A program made the translations under genes and the position numbers. Positions 28,767 to 37,347 of a DNA stretch of 64,000 nt are shown one piece after another (the stretch's first letter is position 1; each line of letters opens with the position of its first letter). Source of the stretch: Psychroserpens sp041224425 (lineage in GTDB: Bacteria; Bacteroidota; Bacteroidia; Flavobacteriales; Flavobacteriaceae); the NCBI RefSeq assembly GCF_041224425.1, contig NZ_JBGFGL010000080.1:186001-250000 (forward strand). Direction: 5' to 3'. A model generated the notes under the pieces. The model had not been told where the DNA came from. It did no database searches and saw only the letters and a program-made list of their open reading frames with translations.

Positions 28767-29171
28767 ATGGATAAAATTGAACACATAGGCATTGCAGTTA
28801 AAGATATTGAAAGCTCAAATGATTTATTTGCAAAACTTTTCGGAAAAGCTCATTATAAAACGGAAACCGTAGAAAGCGAAGGAGTCATGACGTCTTTCTT
28901 TGAAGTAGGTCCGAACAAAATAGAATTGCTTCAGGCCACAAACGAAGAAAGTCCCATTGCAAAGTATATTGAAAAAAAGGGTGAAGGCATTCACCATATT
29001 GCCTTTGCTGTTGAAGATATTGAAGCAGAAATTGAGCGATTGAAAGAAGAGGGCTTTAAAATGATTCACGAAACACCTAAAAAAGGAGCTGACAACAAAA
29101 TAATTGCATTTTTACACCCAAAAGCGACAAATGGCGTCCTTATTGAGTTATGTCAGGATATAAAGCCTTAA
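28767..29171 (+). CDS. mce: Methylmalonyl-CoA epimerase
   Basis: 134 residues of the VOC fold. The two metal-binding repeats begin DKIEHIGIAVKDIE and EGIHHIAFAVEDIE, with Glu in NKIELLQ and IELCQD. It interconverts (R)- and (S)-methylmalonyl-CoA in the propionate/succinate pathway. Monocistronic, directly upstream of a tRNA gene. Confidence 0.93.
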   Translation: MDKIEHIGIAVKDIESSNDLFAKLFGKAHYKTETVESEGVMTSFFEVGPNKIELLQATNEESPIAKYIEKKGEGIHHIAFAVEDIEAEIERLKEEGFKMIHETPKKGADNKIIAFLHPKATNGVLIELCQDIKP

Positions 29172-29227
29172 ATTGACTTGAAATTTTTGTAGAGTATTAA
29201 AATATGTAGTAATATTGCAGCCTTATT

Positions 29228-29301
29228 GGTCCCATAGCTCAGTTGGTTAGAGCATCTGACTCATAATCAGAGGGTCCTTGGTTCGAGCCCAAGTGGGACC
29301 A
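29228..29301 (+). tRNA. tRNA-Met (CAT)
   Basis: Full cloverleaf: acceptor GGTCCCA/TGGGACC, D-arm GCTCAGTTGGTTAGAGC, anticodon arm TCTGA-CTCATAA-TCAGA with CAT at 29262-29264, T-arm CTTGG-TTCGAGC-CCAAG, discriminator A. CCA is not encoded. G1-C72 pairing excludes the initiator. A CAT anticodon could also be Ile2 modified by TilS, but the body is the usual Bacteroidota elongator Met form. Confidence 0.92.
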
Positions 29302-29313
29302 CTTTAAATAAGT

Positions 29314-29353
29314 AAAAAAGCCTTGTAAACAAATAGTTTATGGGGCTTTTTTT
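29314..29353 (+). terminator. Terminator after tRNA-Met
   Basis: AAAAAGCC...GGCTTTTTTT with inner pairing GTAAAC/GTTTAT, 13 bases after the tRNA 3' end. Confidence 0.8.
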
Positions 29354-29480
29354 ATGGTTGTTTCCTGCAATTTTAACGAATTCTAGTTTAGCGCTTACGA
29401 ATACTAAAAGCACGTCTTTTTAACTGTTGTGTCAATATATATTTGAGTAAAAGAAGTATAACTCCAAAACACACAACAGT

Positions 29481-30215
29481 ATGAAAACTTTAAAAAAAGA
29501 CTTAGGTCAAAGCACGGTAAATACGTTTACTAGAATTATTCAAACACTTTTAATTGTTGCTATATTCTTTATAGCATCTGAAGCATTTTCACAATCTTCA
29601 GAAGTAGAATTTGAAGTCTACACCAATTCGGCGAGTAAAGCCTCAAGGTATCTTATGGCTGATGATGTCGCGTTAAGAGATTGTCCGTCAGTACAATGTG
29701 AGCAGCTTACCACCATTGGTATTGGAACAAATGTAAGATTGTTGGCCAAAAGTGAAAGGCCTCACACCATTAATGGTATCACTAGCAGATGGTACAAAGT
29801 AAAAATGGGACCTCAGATAGGTTGGATTTGGGGCGGATTAATATCCCAAAAAACCATGGTGAGCCATAATAATCCAGAGGTGAAATTTGTTTTTGGTGAA
29901 GCGGGATTTGATTTTAAGGGCAATAAGCTTTATCAAGTCAGAGCCATTAAAAATGGCGTTCAATTGGATAAAATGATTTTTAAGTCCGATCGATTAAGCA
30001 ACGATATGGTTGCTTTGGAAAAAGCTCAAAAAACACCGAAACACACTGATGTTATTGTGCTATCAAATAAGGATAAGGAAAACAACCTAAAACCGTTCTA
30101 CATCACCTTTAAGGATAATGTCTTAAAGAAGTCAGAAACCGTAATTGCAAATACAAAAACGAATACCAAACCGGCCTCTTATTCGTATGTATTTTGTACA
30201 GAGGATGAAAACTAA
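29481..30215 (+). CDS. Secreted bacterial SH3-domain protein
   Basis: 244 residues. A 40-residue N-terminal region with a hydrophobic helix (TLLIVAIFFIASEAFS) leads to SQ and mature protein. Residues about 58-125 form an SH3_3 domain (YLMADDVALRDCPSVQCEQL...WYKVKMGPQIGWIWGGLI), a fold that often binds peptidoglycan peptides. The rest has no recognised fold. Monocistronic, with a strong terminator directly behind it. Confidence 0.78.
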   Translation: MKTLKKDLGQSTVNTFTRIIQTLLIVAIFFIASEAFSQSSEVEFEVYTNSASKASRYLMADDVALRDCPSVQCEQLTTIGIGTNVRLLAKSERPHTINGITSRWYKVKMGPQIGWIWGGLISQKTMVSHNNPEVKFVFGEAGFDFKGNKLYQVRAIKNGVQLDKMIFKSDRLSNDMVALEKAQKTPKHTDVIVLSNKDKENNLKPFYITFKDNVLKKSETVIANTKTNTKPASYSYVFCTEDEN

Positions 30216-30236
30216 AACATCCGTAGATAGATATTC

Positions 30237-30269
30237 ATTACTGCATTCTGAAAGAATGCAGTAATTTTT
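30237..30269 (+). terminator. Strong terminator after SH3 gene
   Basis: Perfect 13-bp stem ATTACTGCATTCT-GAA-AGAATGCAGTAAT followed by TTTTG, 21 bases after the SH3 stop and before the kinase gene. Confidence 0.9.
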
Positions 30270-30333
30270 GTTTTGAAAATAGACATACTTGAAACGTTAT
30301 AACTGCGTTCAAAATTGTAAGTTGCATTTAGTT

Positions 30334-33300
30334 ATGACAAAAGCATTGAGGTTTTTAATATCACCTTTTTTCTTCCTTGGTTTAATAATAGGAAACATCA
30401 CTTATGCCCAAAACAAACAACTTAGGCCTTATACACTCGAAGACGGCCTGCCACAGTCACAAGTATATGCCATCAGTCAAGACGCAAAAGGCTATTTGTG
30501 GTTGGGAACTCAAGGCGGAGGTTTGGTATGTTTTGACGGTGAAGACTTTAAAGTTTATAATGAGACAACAGGTTTAGAGTCCAATTACATTAATGCGATT
30601 AAGGCTTCGAAGGACACCCTTTTTTTAGGCACCAACAAAGGAGTGTCACTTATGGTTAGAAATAAAATATTCAATATTTCTGGGCCCAAGGTTAATGATA
30701 TCACTAGGTTTGGAAATGCAACCTATGTGCTTACCGACAGTGGTCTTTACATGCTTTCAAACAAACACACTCTAATCAAGAAGACGTTAAACAATGAGAT
30801 TGACAATTCTCAAATCAATGATTTGATTTATGATGGCTCACGATTTTGGATGGCAACTAGCAGTGGTCTTTGGGTATTTAAAGACATGAACGAAGAGGTG
30901 ATTTCAGCAGAAAACTTAGATGCGAATGATTACAAATCGGTTACTGTTTTTGGTTCAAAAGTTTTTGCTGCAACCTTTGACGACGGAACCAAAGTTTACA
31001 ACCAGTCAAACATGTCAGAGGAAGTATTGGTCAAAGAACCATTAAGGATCAACCAGATATCTATAAAAAACTCTAATCAGTTATGGGTTTGTACTGATAG
31101 TAATGGCATATCAGTAATTGACACCGACTCTTATGAAGAACTTTTTACAATAAATCAAGAGAATGGTTTGTCAACACCACATGTGCGACAAACATTTACA
31201 GACCGTCAAGGAAACATATGGATAGCCACTTCAGGAGGAGGCTTATATAAATATTTTCAGAACAATTTCAAACATTACAATACAGATACAGGATTGAATG
31301 GTAACCGAGTTTATGCGGTTCACCATAATGCGGATGGTTTGTGGATTTCTAATTCTGAAGCTGGATTGATGAAAATTAATGCTTTCGGAATTCAAGACAT
31401 AGATATTCCTATAGATTTTTCCGAAGTCAAGATAAAAACAATTAGCAGTAGCATCAATGGGAATCTGTGGTTTGGTTCTGATGGAAGGGGTTTGCTTTTT
31501 AAAGGAAAAATAAAAGAAAAGGTTATTTTAAAAGACAGTTTAAAAACAATAAAAAAACCAAGATTTACGCAACGTGAAATCACCAAGGTGTTAAATTCGG
31601 AAAGCGACTTTCCTTTTGATTGGATTAGACAGGTACATGCTGAAAATGATACTATTTGGGCCGCTACCTATGCGAGTGGAATCGTAAAATTTAGCTATCA
31701 ACCCGAAAAGGATTCATTGGTAATATACAACACTTATGCTTCGTCTGAAGGCATTGAAGATTTGCAAATAAGACATATTCAGAAAGACAAGAAGAATAGA
31801 TTGTGGTATGTAACCCAAAAAGGCCATTTGGGATATCTTAAAGGAAATACGATTACAGATTTAGGGATAGTTTTAGGTCAAAACAGTCCTATAAACTCCA
31901 TCGTGTTTAATAATAACAGTATGTTTTTGGGAACCGCAGGAAATGGAGTTTGGAGGTCAAACGATACGGAGTTTAGGAGTTTTAAAAAATTACAAGGCAA
32001 GAAGGACCTGACTTCTGAGAACGTGTATCAACTTATTTTTGACAGTCAAGGTTATTTATGGGTTGGCTCTGAACGTGGTGTCGATAAGCTTGAACTTAAC
32101 ATGAATTCGGAAATTGAAGACATTTTCCATTTTTCACGAAACGATGGTTTTTTAGGTGTCGAGACTTGTCTTAATGCAGTAGATATAGACAAGAACAGAC
32201 ATCTTTGGTTCGGGACGATTTATGGTTTAACAGAATACATTCCTTCAGAGAACAACCAAAACACAAAGACACCAGTGCTTTTTTTGGAAGACGTAAAGGT
32301 GGCTTATAAAAGTGTTGATTCAATTAACCTCCTAAAAAGTACAAACTCAGAGTATGTGTTGCAATTACAACCCAATCAGCGACAAGTCAGCTTTTCTTTT
32401 AAGACCATAGATTTAGATCATCCAGACGGAATAGAATATAGATATAAACTAAATAACGATGGATGGAGTCCGTGGACTGTAAATAACACCCAAGATTTTT
32501 CAGAGCTTAATTTTGGAAAACATGACTTTACCGTACAGTCTAGAAATTATAGATGGATAGAAAGCAATCCGCTTCAATTTTCATTTTTTATTGAAAAACC
32601 TTTGTATCGAAAAAGCTGGTTTCAATGGACTTTAATTGGATTTGCACTTTTAGTAGTAGCCACTCTAGGATTGCAGTATGTTAAGAGGCTAAAACAAAAG
32701 AATGAAAAAGAAACAAAGCAATTGCAACTTGAAAACCATTTACTTTCACTAGAACAGAAAGCGTTAAGGCTCCAAATGAATCCACACTTTATATTCAATG
32801 TTTTGAACGGCATAAAAGCCACAGCATCAACAAAACCTGAAAAAATGAAGGAAACGGTCAATAGTTTCGCCGCCTTGTTAAGAGATACTTTAAACAACTC
32901 AAGAAAGGAACTCATCAGTTTAAAACAAGAAATTAAAACACTAGAGCATTACATAAGGGTTGAGCAGCTAATGGCTGAAAAACCATTTACATATGACATT
33001 GATCTTGATTTAGAAATTGATTCTGAAGAAATCCTGATTCCTCCTATGCTCATTCAGCCCTTTGTTGAAAATGCCATTCGCCACGGAATTCTAAAAATAG
33101 AGGACGAAGGAAAGTTGACGATTTCCTTTAAAACTAAAGAGGGACAACTTGAGGTTATCATTCAAGATAATGGAATTGGGATTTATCAATCGCAGCAACA
33201 AAAACAAAAAGCCGACCACCAATCTATGGCGTTAAAGGTAACCAAGGAGCGTTTGGAATCTATTTCAGGAAAAAACGCATTAACAATTCAAGAAATAAAA

Positions 33301-33366
33301 CAACCCAACGGATACATTAAAGGAACAGAAATTAGCCTTATGTTGCCGTTAGAAACCGATTATTGA
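30334..33366 (+). CDS. Reg_prop/Y_Y_Y hybrid-type sensor with LytS kinase domain
   Basis: About 1010 residues. The ATG at 30334 gives a proper signal peptide (TKALRFLISPFFFLGLIIG...YAQ); the open frame also starts at a TTG at 30289. The periplasmic part carries two-component-regulator-propeller repeats (YAISQDAKGYLWLGTQGGG, RQTFTDRQGNIWIATSGGG, YQLIFDSQGYLWVGSERG) and a Y_Y_Y domain (IEYRYKLNNDGWSPW). One membrane helix near 770, then a coiled coil and a His_kinase domain with LQMNPHFIFNVLNGIKA and the ATP-binding FVENAIRHG. The regulator starts 1 base after its stop. The ligand is unknown; there is no SusCD or glycoside hydrolase nearby. Confidence 0.92.
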   Translation: MTKALRFLISPFFFLGLIIGNITYAQNKQLRPYTLEDGLPQSQVYAISQDAKGYLWLGTQGGGLVCFDGEDFKVYNETTGLESNYINAIKASKDTLFLGTNKGVSLMVRNKIFNISGPKVNDITRFGNATYVLTDSGLYMLSNKHTLIKKTLNNEIDNSQINDLIYDGSRFWMATSSGLWVFKDMNEEVISAENLDANDYKSVTVFGSKVFAATFDDGTKVYNQSNMSEEVLVKEPLRINQISIKNSNQLWVCTDSNGISVIDTDSYEELFTINQENGLSTPHVRQTFTDRQGNIWIATSGGGLYKYFQNNFKHYNTDTGLNGNRVYAVHHNADGLWISNSEAGLMKINAFGIQDIDIPIDFSEVKIKTISSSINGNLWFGSDGRGLLFKGKIKEKVILKDSLKTIKKPRFTQREITKVLNSESDFPFDWIRQVHAENDTIWAATYASGIVKFSYQPEKDSLVIYNTYASSEGIEDLQIRHIQKDKKNRLWYVTQKGHLGYLKGNTITDLGIVLGQNSPINSIVFNNNSMFLGTAGNGVWRSNDTEFRSFKKLQGKKDLTSENVYQLIFDSQGYLWVGSERGVDKLELNMNSEIEDIFHFSRNDGFLGVETCLNAVDIDKNRHLWFGTIYGLTEYIPSENNQNTKTPVLFLEDVKVAYKSVDSINLLKSTNSEYVLQLQPNQRQVSFSFKTIDLDHPDGIEYRYKLNNDGWSPWTVNNTQDFSELNFGKHDFTVQSRNYRWIESNPLQFSFFIEKPLYRKSWFQWTLIGFALLVVATLGLQYVKRLKQKNEKETKQLQLENHLLSLEQKALRLQMNPHFIFNVLNGIKATASTKPEKMKETVNSFAALLRDTLNNSRKELISLKQEIKTLEHYIRVEQLMAEKPFTYDIDLDLEIDSEEILIPPMLIQPFVENAIRHGILKIEDEGKLTISFKTKEGQLEVIIQDNGIGIYQSQQQKQKADHQSMALKVTKERLESISGKNALTIQEIKQPNGYIKGTEISLMLPLETDY

Positions 33367-33367
33367 T

Positions 33368-34120
33368 ATGCTAACCGCAGTAATAGTAGAAGACATTAAA
33401 GATGCCCTCGAACTTTTAAAAAGGGATATTGAAGACCAACATTCAGATATTGAAATTGTTGGAACAGCACAAAGCGTCGTTGAAGCTGCAAAAATTCTCC
33501 AAAAGACGCAACCAGACATTTTGTTTTTAGACATCATGCTCGGTGATGGCTCAGGTTTTGATGTCCTAGAGATTTTTCCAAACCTCAAATCAAAAGTCAT
33601 TTTTGTAACTGCAAGTGATGAATTTGCCATACGGGCCTTTAAGTTTGCAGCCATAGACTATGTTTTAAAACCGTATAGTGATTCAGATTTAGACCAAGCC
33701 ATTCAAAAAGCGAAAAATCATATCCAACCAACCAAAGAGCGCTTAAGCATTTTAAAGGAGACTTTGATTTCTCCCGAAAGAAAACCTCAAAAAATATCGT
33801 TACATACGCTTGAAAAAATCATAATTGTCGATTTAGATGACATTATTCGTTGTGAATCTGATAGCAACAACACGATGTTCTTTTTAAAGGACAACAAAAA
33901 AGTATTTGTAACAAAAACCTTAAAATATTTTTCAGATATGCTTAAGCCTTTCGGGTTTTTAAGAGTCCATCAAAGTCACTTGGTGAACCTACAGTACATC
34001 AGTGCCTTCATAAAAACCGATGGAGGTTACCTTATGCTTAATAATGGAGAAAATGTTCCCGTCTCTGTTAGAAAAAAACCAGAAGTAATAAGCCTATTGG
34101 ATAAAATTCACCGACATTAA
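33368..34120 (+). CDS. LytTR-family response regulator
   Basis: 250 residues: receiver domain with VEDIKD and phospho-acceptor in PDILFLDIMLGDGSGFD, Lys in YVLKPYS; C-terminal LytTR DNA-binding domain (about 140-245, IIVDLDDIIRCESDSNNTMFFL...FLRVHQSHLVNLQYI). Its ATG is 1 base after the kinase stop, so the two are coupled. LytTR proteins bind direct-repeat sites; none could be placed. Confidence 0.93.
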   Translation: MLTAVIVEDIKDALELLKRDIEDQHSDIEIVGTAQSVVEAAKILQKTQPDILFLDIMLGDGSGFDVLEIFPNLKSKVIFVTASDEFAIRAFKFAAIDYVLKPYSDSDLDQAIQKAKNHIQPTKERLSILKETLISPERKPQKISLHTLEKIIIVDLDDIIRCESDSNNTMFFLKDNKKVFVTKTLKYFSDMLKPFGFLRVHQSHLVNLQYISAFIKTDGGYLMLNNGENVPVSVRKKPEVISLLDKIHRH

Positions 34121-34222
34121 AAATTAAAAAAGAAAACCGCACATAGATAATTATCGTATATAAAGCAGATTAAAGAGAAAACAACAACTTAAAACTAAAA
34201 TAATGTTGATTTTCTTTATGTT

Positions 34223-34248
34223 ATGTCAAAAAAGTATATATTTGACAT
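34223..34248 (+). promoter_or_regulatory. Promoter with inverted repeat over the -7 box
   Basis: TATATTTG (34237-34244) matches TAnnTTTG. The inverted repeat ATGTCAAA-N10-TTTGACAT has its right arm inside that box, a typical repressor position. It precedes the 70-residue PID-CTERM-like gene by about 120 bases. Confidence 0.5.
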
Positions 34249-34370
34249 TAGGAAAATTTTAACTAAAAACGAAGTAAAAATGCGCTTTGTCGAATTTTTT
34301 AGCGTTTGAGAGGTGTATTAGATTTTTTTTTATTTTGTTAAGACAGATTTTTTTATACTTTTACCGCCTG

Positions 34371-34583
34371 ATGAAAATACAAAACAGGAAATATGTTGCC
34401 TCAATCTTATTTGTATTAATAAGTTTTGTATGTAATGGGCAAGTAGACGGAACGCCTCCACCACCAGCGCCACCTCCTCCTCCTGGGTTGCCTATCGATG
34501 ATTTTGCGCCTTATTTTTTAGTGATTGCGCTGATTTCAGGAATTATTTTACGCATCAAGCTTTCAAAAAAATTACAAAGCTAG
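34371..34583 (+). CDS. Small PID-CTERM-like sorting-domain protein
   Basis: 70 residues from ATG 34371 (MKIQNRKYVASILFVLISF). It is almost only a signal peptide, a proline-rich linker (PPPPAPPPPPGLPID), a hydrophobic helix (YFLVIALISGIIL) and a basic tail (RIKLSKKLQS). The GLPID-helix-basic end resembles the PID-CTERM signal of Bacteroidota, processed by an exosortase-like enzyme (XrtF type). The mature exported product would be only a short peptide. Its end overlaps the stop of riboflavin synthase by 12 bases on the other strand. An ATG 84 bases upstream also keeps the frame but would bury the signal peptide. Confidence 0.6.
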   Translation: MKIQNRKYVASILFVLISFVCNGQVDGTPPPPAPPPPPGLPIDDFAPYFLVIALISGIILRIKLSKKLQS

Positions 34584-35168
34584 ATTTTTACCCATTATTT
34601 TTTTGACATACTTACCAATAACGTCAAACTCTAAATTGACAACAGTTCCTTTTTGGATGGCATGAAAATTCGTGTTTTCAAATGTGTAAGGAATGATAGC
34701 CACACTAAAGCTGTTGTGTTTTGAATTCACAACCGTTAAGCTTACACCATTTACAGTTATAGAGCCTTTTTCTATAGTTATGTTGTGAAGCGATGAGTCA
34801 TATTCAAAAGTAAAAACCCAACTACCATCAAGATCTTCAACAGATTTACATACAGCTGTTTGATCTACATGCCCCTGAACTATATGACCATCAAGTCGGT
34901 CGCCTAACTTCATAGCGCGCTCAAGATTGACTAGGGCTCCAATTTTTAAATTCCCAAGATTTGTTTTATCCAAAGTTTCCTTTATTGCAGTAACCGTATA
35001 ATTTTCATTATCGATTTTTACAACCGTTAGACATATGCCATTATGAGAAACACTTTGATCAATCTGTAATTCTGATGTAAATCCAGACCTTACAGTAATA
35101 TGGAGGTTGTCTTTGTCGTTTTCCAAATTTTGAATCACTCCTAAATCTTCGATTATACCTGTAAACAT
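34572..35168 (-). CDS. ribE: Riboflavin synthase alpha chain
   Basis: 198 residues from the ATG at 35168 (MFTGIIEDLGVIQ), the standard start; the 18 upstream codons of the open frame are not part of the family. Two lumazine-binding repeats are present, each with an SxxGxxLTV motif: SVSHNGICLTVV and SITVNGVSLTVV. It dismutates two 6,7-dimethyl-8-ribityllumazine molecules to riboflavin. Divergent from pdxA. Confidence 0.95.
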   Translation of the reverse strand: MFTGIIEDLGVIQNLENDKDNLHITVRSGFTSELQIDQSVSHNGICLTVVKIDNENYTVTAIKETLDKTNLGNLKIGALVNLERAMKLGDRLDGHIVQGHVDQTAVCKSVEDLDGSWVFTFEYDSSLHNITIEKGSITVNGVSLTVVNSKHNSFSVAIIPYTFENTNFHAIQKGTVVNLEFDVIGKYVKKIMGKNLAL

Positions 35169-35298
35169 ATTGTCGATTAAATGGTTAAATTTGCAAGTAC
35201 AAAAATACACAATACACAACAAAAGACAGAAGTTTATACGATAGCTTCTAAAGTTTAGAACAAATAGTTTTCTTTAAAACGACTCAAGACGAAATTAA

Positions 35299-36345
35299 AT
35301 GAAAAAAGAGCACAAGATAAAAGTTGGAATTTCTGTTGGAGATTTAAATGGAATAGGCACAGAAATCATAATCAAAACGTTTGAAGACAACAGAATGTTA
35401 GATTTTTGTACGCCTGTTATCTTTGCCTCTACCAAAACCATGTCATTTTGTAAAAAACATTTTGGAAGCGCTATTAATTTTCATGGGATTAACCACACCG
35501 ACCAAATTGTTGATGGCAAGATAAACGTCTTAAACGTTTGGAAAGAGAATGTAAAGATTAGTTTTGGGGAAGAGGATATAACTATTGGAGCCTATTCGGT
35601 TAAATCACTTGAAGCGGCCACCCAAGCCTTAAAAGATAATGCTGTTGACGTTTTGGTTACGGCTCCAATACACAAACACAACATACAATCAGAAACGTTT
35701 AAATTTCCAGGACACACAAATTATCTCGCTGAAACATTAGGAGGCAAAAGCCTTATGTTCATGGTAACCGAAAACTTAAAAGTAGGATTGTTGACCGATC
35801 ACGTTCCGGTTAAAGATGTACCACAACACATCACACCAGAGTTAATTCAAAATAAGATCGATATTGTTTATGATTCTTTAATAAAGGATTTTAGAATCAG
35901 TAAACCGAGAATTGCGGTTTTGGGCATCAACCCTCATGCTGGAGATAATGGTGTGATTGGACAAGAAGATGATGATGTATTGAAGCCAACACTAGAAAAA
36001 ATTAGAAACAACAAAAAATTGGTATATGGCCCATACTCTGCCGATAGTTTTTTTGGTTCAGGAAATTACAAAAATTTCCATGCGGTTATAGCGGCTTATC
36101 ACGATCAAGGATTAGTGCCATTTAAGACCATTGCATTTGGCAATGGTGTGAACTATACAGCTGGACTTACAAGAGTAAGAACCTCTCCAGATCACGGCAC
36201 CGCATTTGAGATAGCAGGAAAGGGAGAGGCAGACAACGGTTCGTTTAAAGAAGCAATCTTTATGGCTATCCAAATCTTTCGAAATCGAAAAGAATATACT
36301 AAGTTTTCAAAAAACCCTTTAAAAGCAAGGCCTAAAAAGACTTAA
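35299..36345 (+). CDS. pdxA: 4-hydroxythreonine-4-phosphate dehydrogenase
   Basis: 348 residues. GISVGDLNGIGTEI at the start, the metal ligands in PGHTNYLAE and DQGLVPFKT, INPHAGDNG, and RTSPDHGTAFEIAGKG near the C-terminus are all family signatures. It makes an intermediate of pyridoxal 5'-phosphate in the DXP-dependent route. It is followed 56 bases later by the DUF177-rpmF pair on the same strand. Confidence 0.96.
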   Translation: MKKEHKIKVGISVGDLNGIGTEIIIKTFEDNRMLDFCTPVIFASTKTMSFCKKHFGSAINFHGINHTDQIVDGKINVLNVWKENVKISFGEEDITIGAYSVKSLEAATQALKDNAVDVLVTAPIHKHNIQSETFKFPGHTNYLAETLGGKSLMFMVTENLKVGLLTDHVPVKDVPQHITPELIQNKIDIVYDSLIKDFRISKPRIAVLGINPHAGDNGVIGQEDDDVLKPTLEKIRNNKKLVYGPYSADSFFGSGNYKNFHAVIAAYHDQGLVPFKTIAFGNGVNYTAGLTRVRTSPDHGTAFEIAGKGEADNGSFKEAIFMAIQIFRNRKEYTKFSKNPLKARPKKT

Positions 36346-36401
36346 TTTTTTAGTCTAATGCATTGTAAGTTAATAAAAATGTCTATATTTGCAGGCTCAA
36401 A

Positions 36402-36956
36402 ATGAATGCGATGATGAAGCCTCTTAAGGAGTATACAATACAGTTTGTAGGGCTTAAACTAGGAAAGCACCATTTTGATTATCAGATTGATAAAACGTTC
36501 TTTGAGCATTTTGAGTATGATGATTTTAATGATGTTGATGTTAAAGCAGAGTTGCTTTTAGAAAAAAAAACAACGTTGCTAGAGATTCAATTTAGAATCT
36601 CAGGAAGCATTAATGTTAACTGTGACCTCACAAATGAGCCTTATGACCAAAGTGTTGACGATGTGTTCAACTTGGTTGTAAAGTTTGGAAAGGAATTCAA
36701 TGATGATTACGAAGACATTGTTGTTTTGCCTCATGGAGAATTTGAGATAAACGTGGCACAGTATATATATGAATTGATTGTGTTGTCATTACCAGCAAAA
36801 AGGATTCATCCTGGCGTAAATGATGGAACATTAAATTCTGACATACTTAAAAGATTAGAAGAATTAAGCCCAAAACAGGCTACAAAAGAAAATGAATCAA
36901 TTGAGGAAACCGATCCTCGTTGGGATAAATTAAAGAAACTATTAACGGATAAATAA
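36402..36956 (+). CDS. DUF177 (YceD-like) protein upstream of L32
   Basis: 184 residues. The DUF177 core includes the conserved single Cys in NVNCDLTNEPYDQ and the end ERLEELSPK...DPRWDKLKKLLTDK. This family is nearly always directly upstream of rpmF and has been linked to 23S rRNA accumulation. rpmF starts 8 bases downstream. Family members often start at MKPLKE, the fifth codon here (ATG 36414), so the true start may be that one. Confidence 0.9.
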   Translation: MNAMMKPLKEYTIQFVGLKLGKHHFDYQIDKTFFEHFEYDDFNDVDVKAELLLEKKTTLLEIQFRISGSINVNCDLTNEPYDQSVDDVFNLVVKFGKEFNDDYEDIVVLPHGEFEINVAQYIYELIVLSLPAKRIHPGVNDGTLNSDILKRLEELSPKQATKENESIEETDPRWDKLKKLLTDK

Positions 36957-36964
36957 CATATAAA

Positions 36965-37168
36965 ATGGCACATCCTAAGAGAAAAATAAGTAGAACGCGA
37001 AGAGATAAAAGAAGAACGCACTATAAAGCGTCGGCTCCTACTATTGCCACTTGCCCAACTACTGGTGAGGCACATCTTTACCACAGAGCACATTGGCACG
37101 AAGGAAAGCTTTATTATAGAGGTCAAGTTTTAATTGACAATTCAGAAGCAGAAGAAAATATGGCATAG
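36965..37168 (+). CDS. rpmF: 50S ribosomal protein L32
   Basis: 67 residues: AHPKRKISRTRRDKRRTHYKA is the conserved L32 front, followed by TCPTTGEAHLYHRAHW. It has one cysteine where zinc-binding L32 has four, so this is the metal-free form. Second gene of the DUF177-rpmF unit, closed by a terminator at 37189. Confidence 0.97.
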   Translation: MAHPKRKISRTRRDKRRTHYKASAPTIATCPTTGEAHLYHRAHWHEGKLYYRGQVLIDNSEAEENMA

Positions 37169-37188
37169 GTATTATGCACGCATATAAT

Positions 37189-37218
37189 AAAACGCTCAAT
37201 CTTGGGCGTTTTTTTTAT
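37189..37218 (+). terminator. Terminator after rpmF
   Basis: AAAACGCTC-AATCTT-GGGCGTTTTTTTT: GC-rich stem plus T-tract 20 bases after the rpmF stop. Confidence 0.85.
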
Positions 37219-37347
37219 GTTTAATTTCTAAAAGTCTTAAAAACGACTTAATTTGCAACATATTCGTCCAAAATTTAGTAAATTCATTAAAATTTCTGCT
37301 TTTTTTGGCGATTTTCGTCTTTTTAAGACGCTTTTTAAAAATCTAGT

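Noticed and set aside
29228..29301. tRNA-Ile2 (CAT) instead of tRNA-Met
   Set aside because: Body, D-loop and discriminator fit the elongator Met type; Ile2 not fully excluded.
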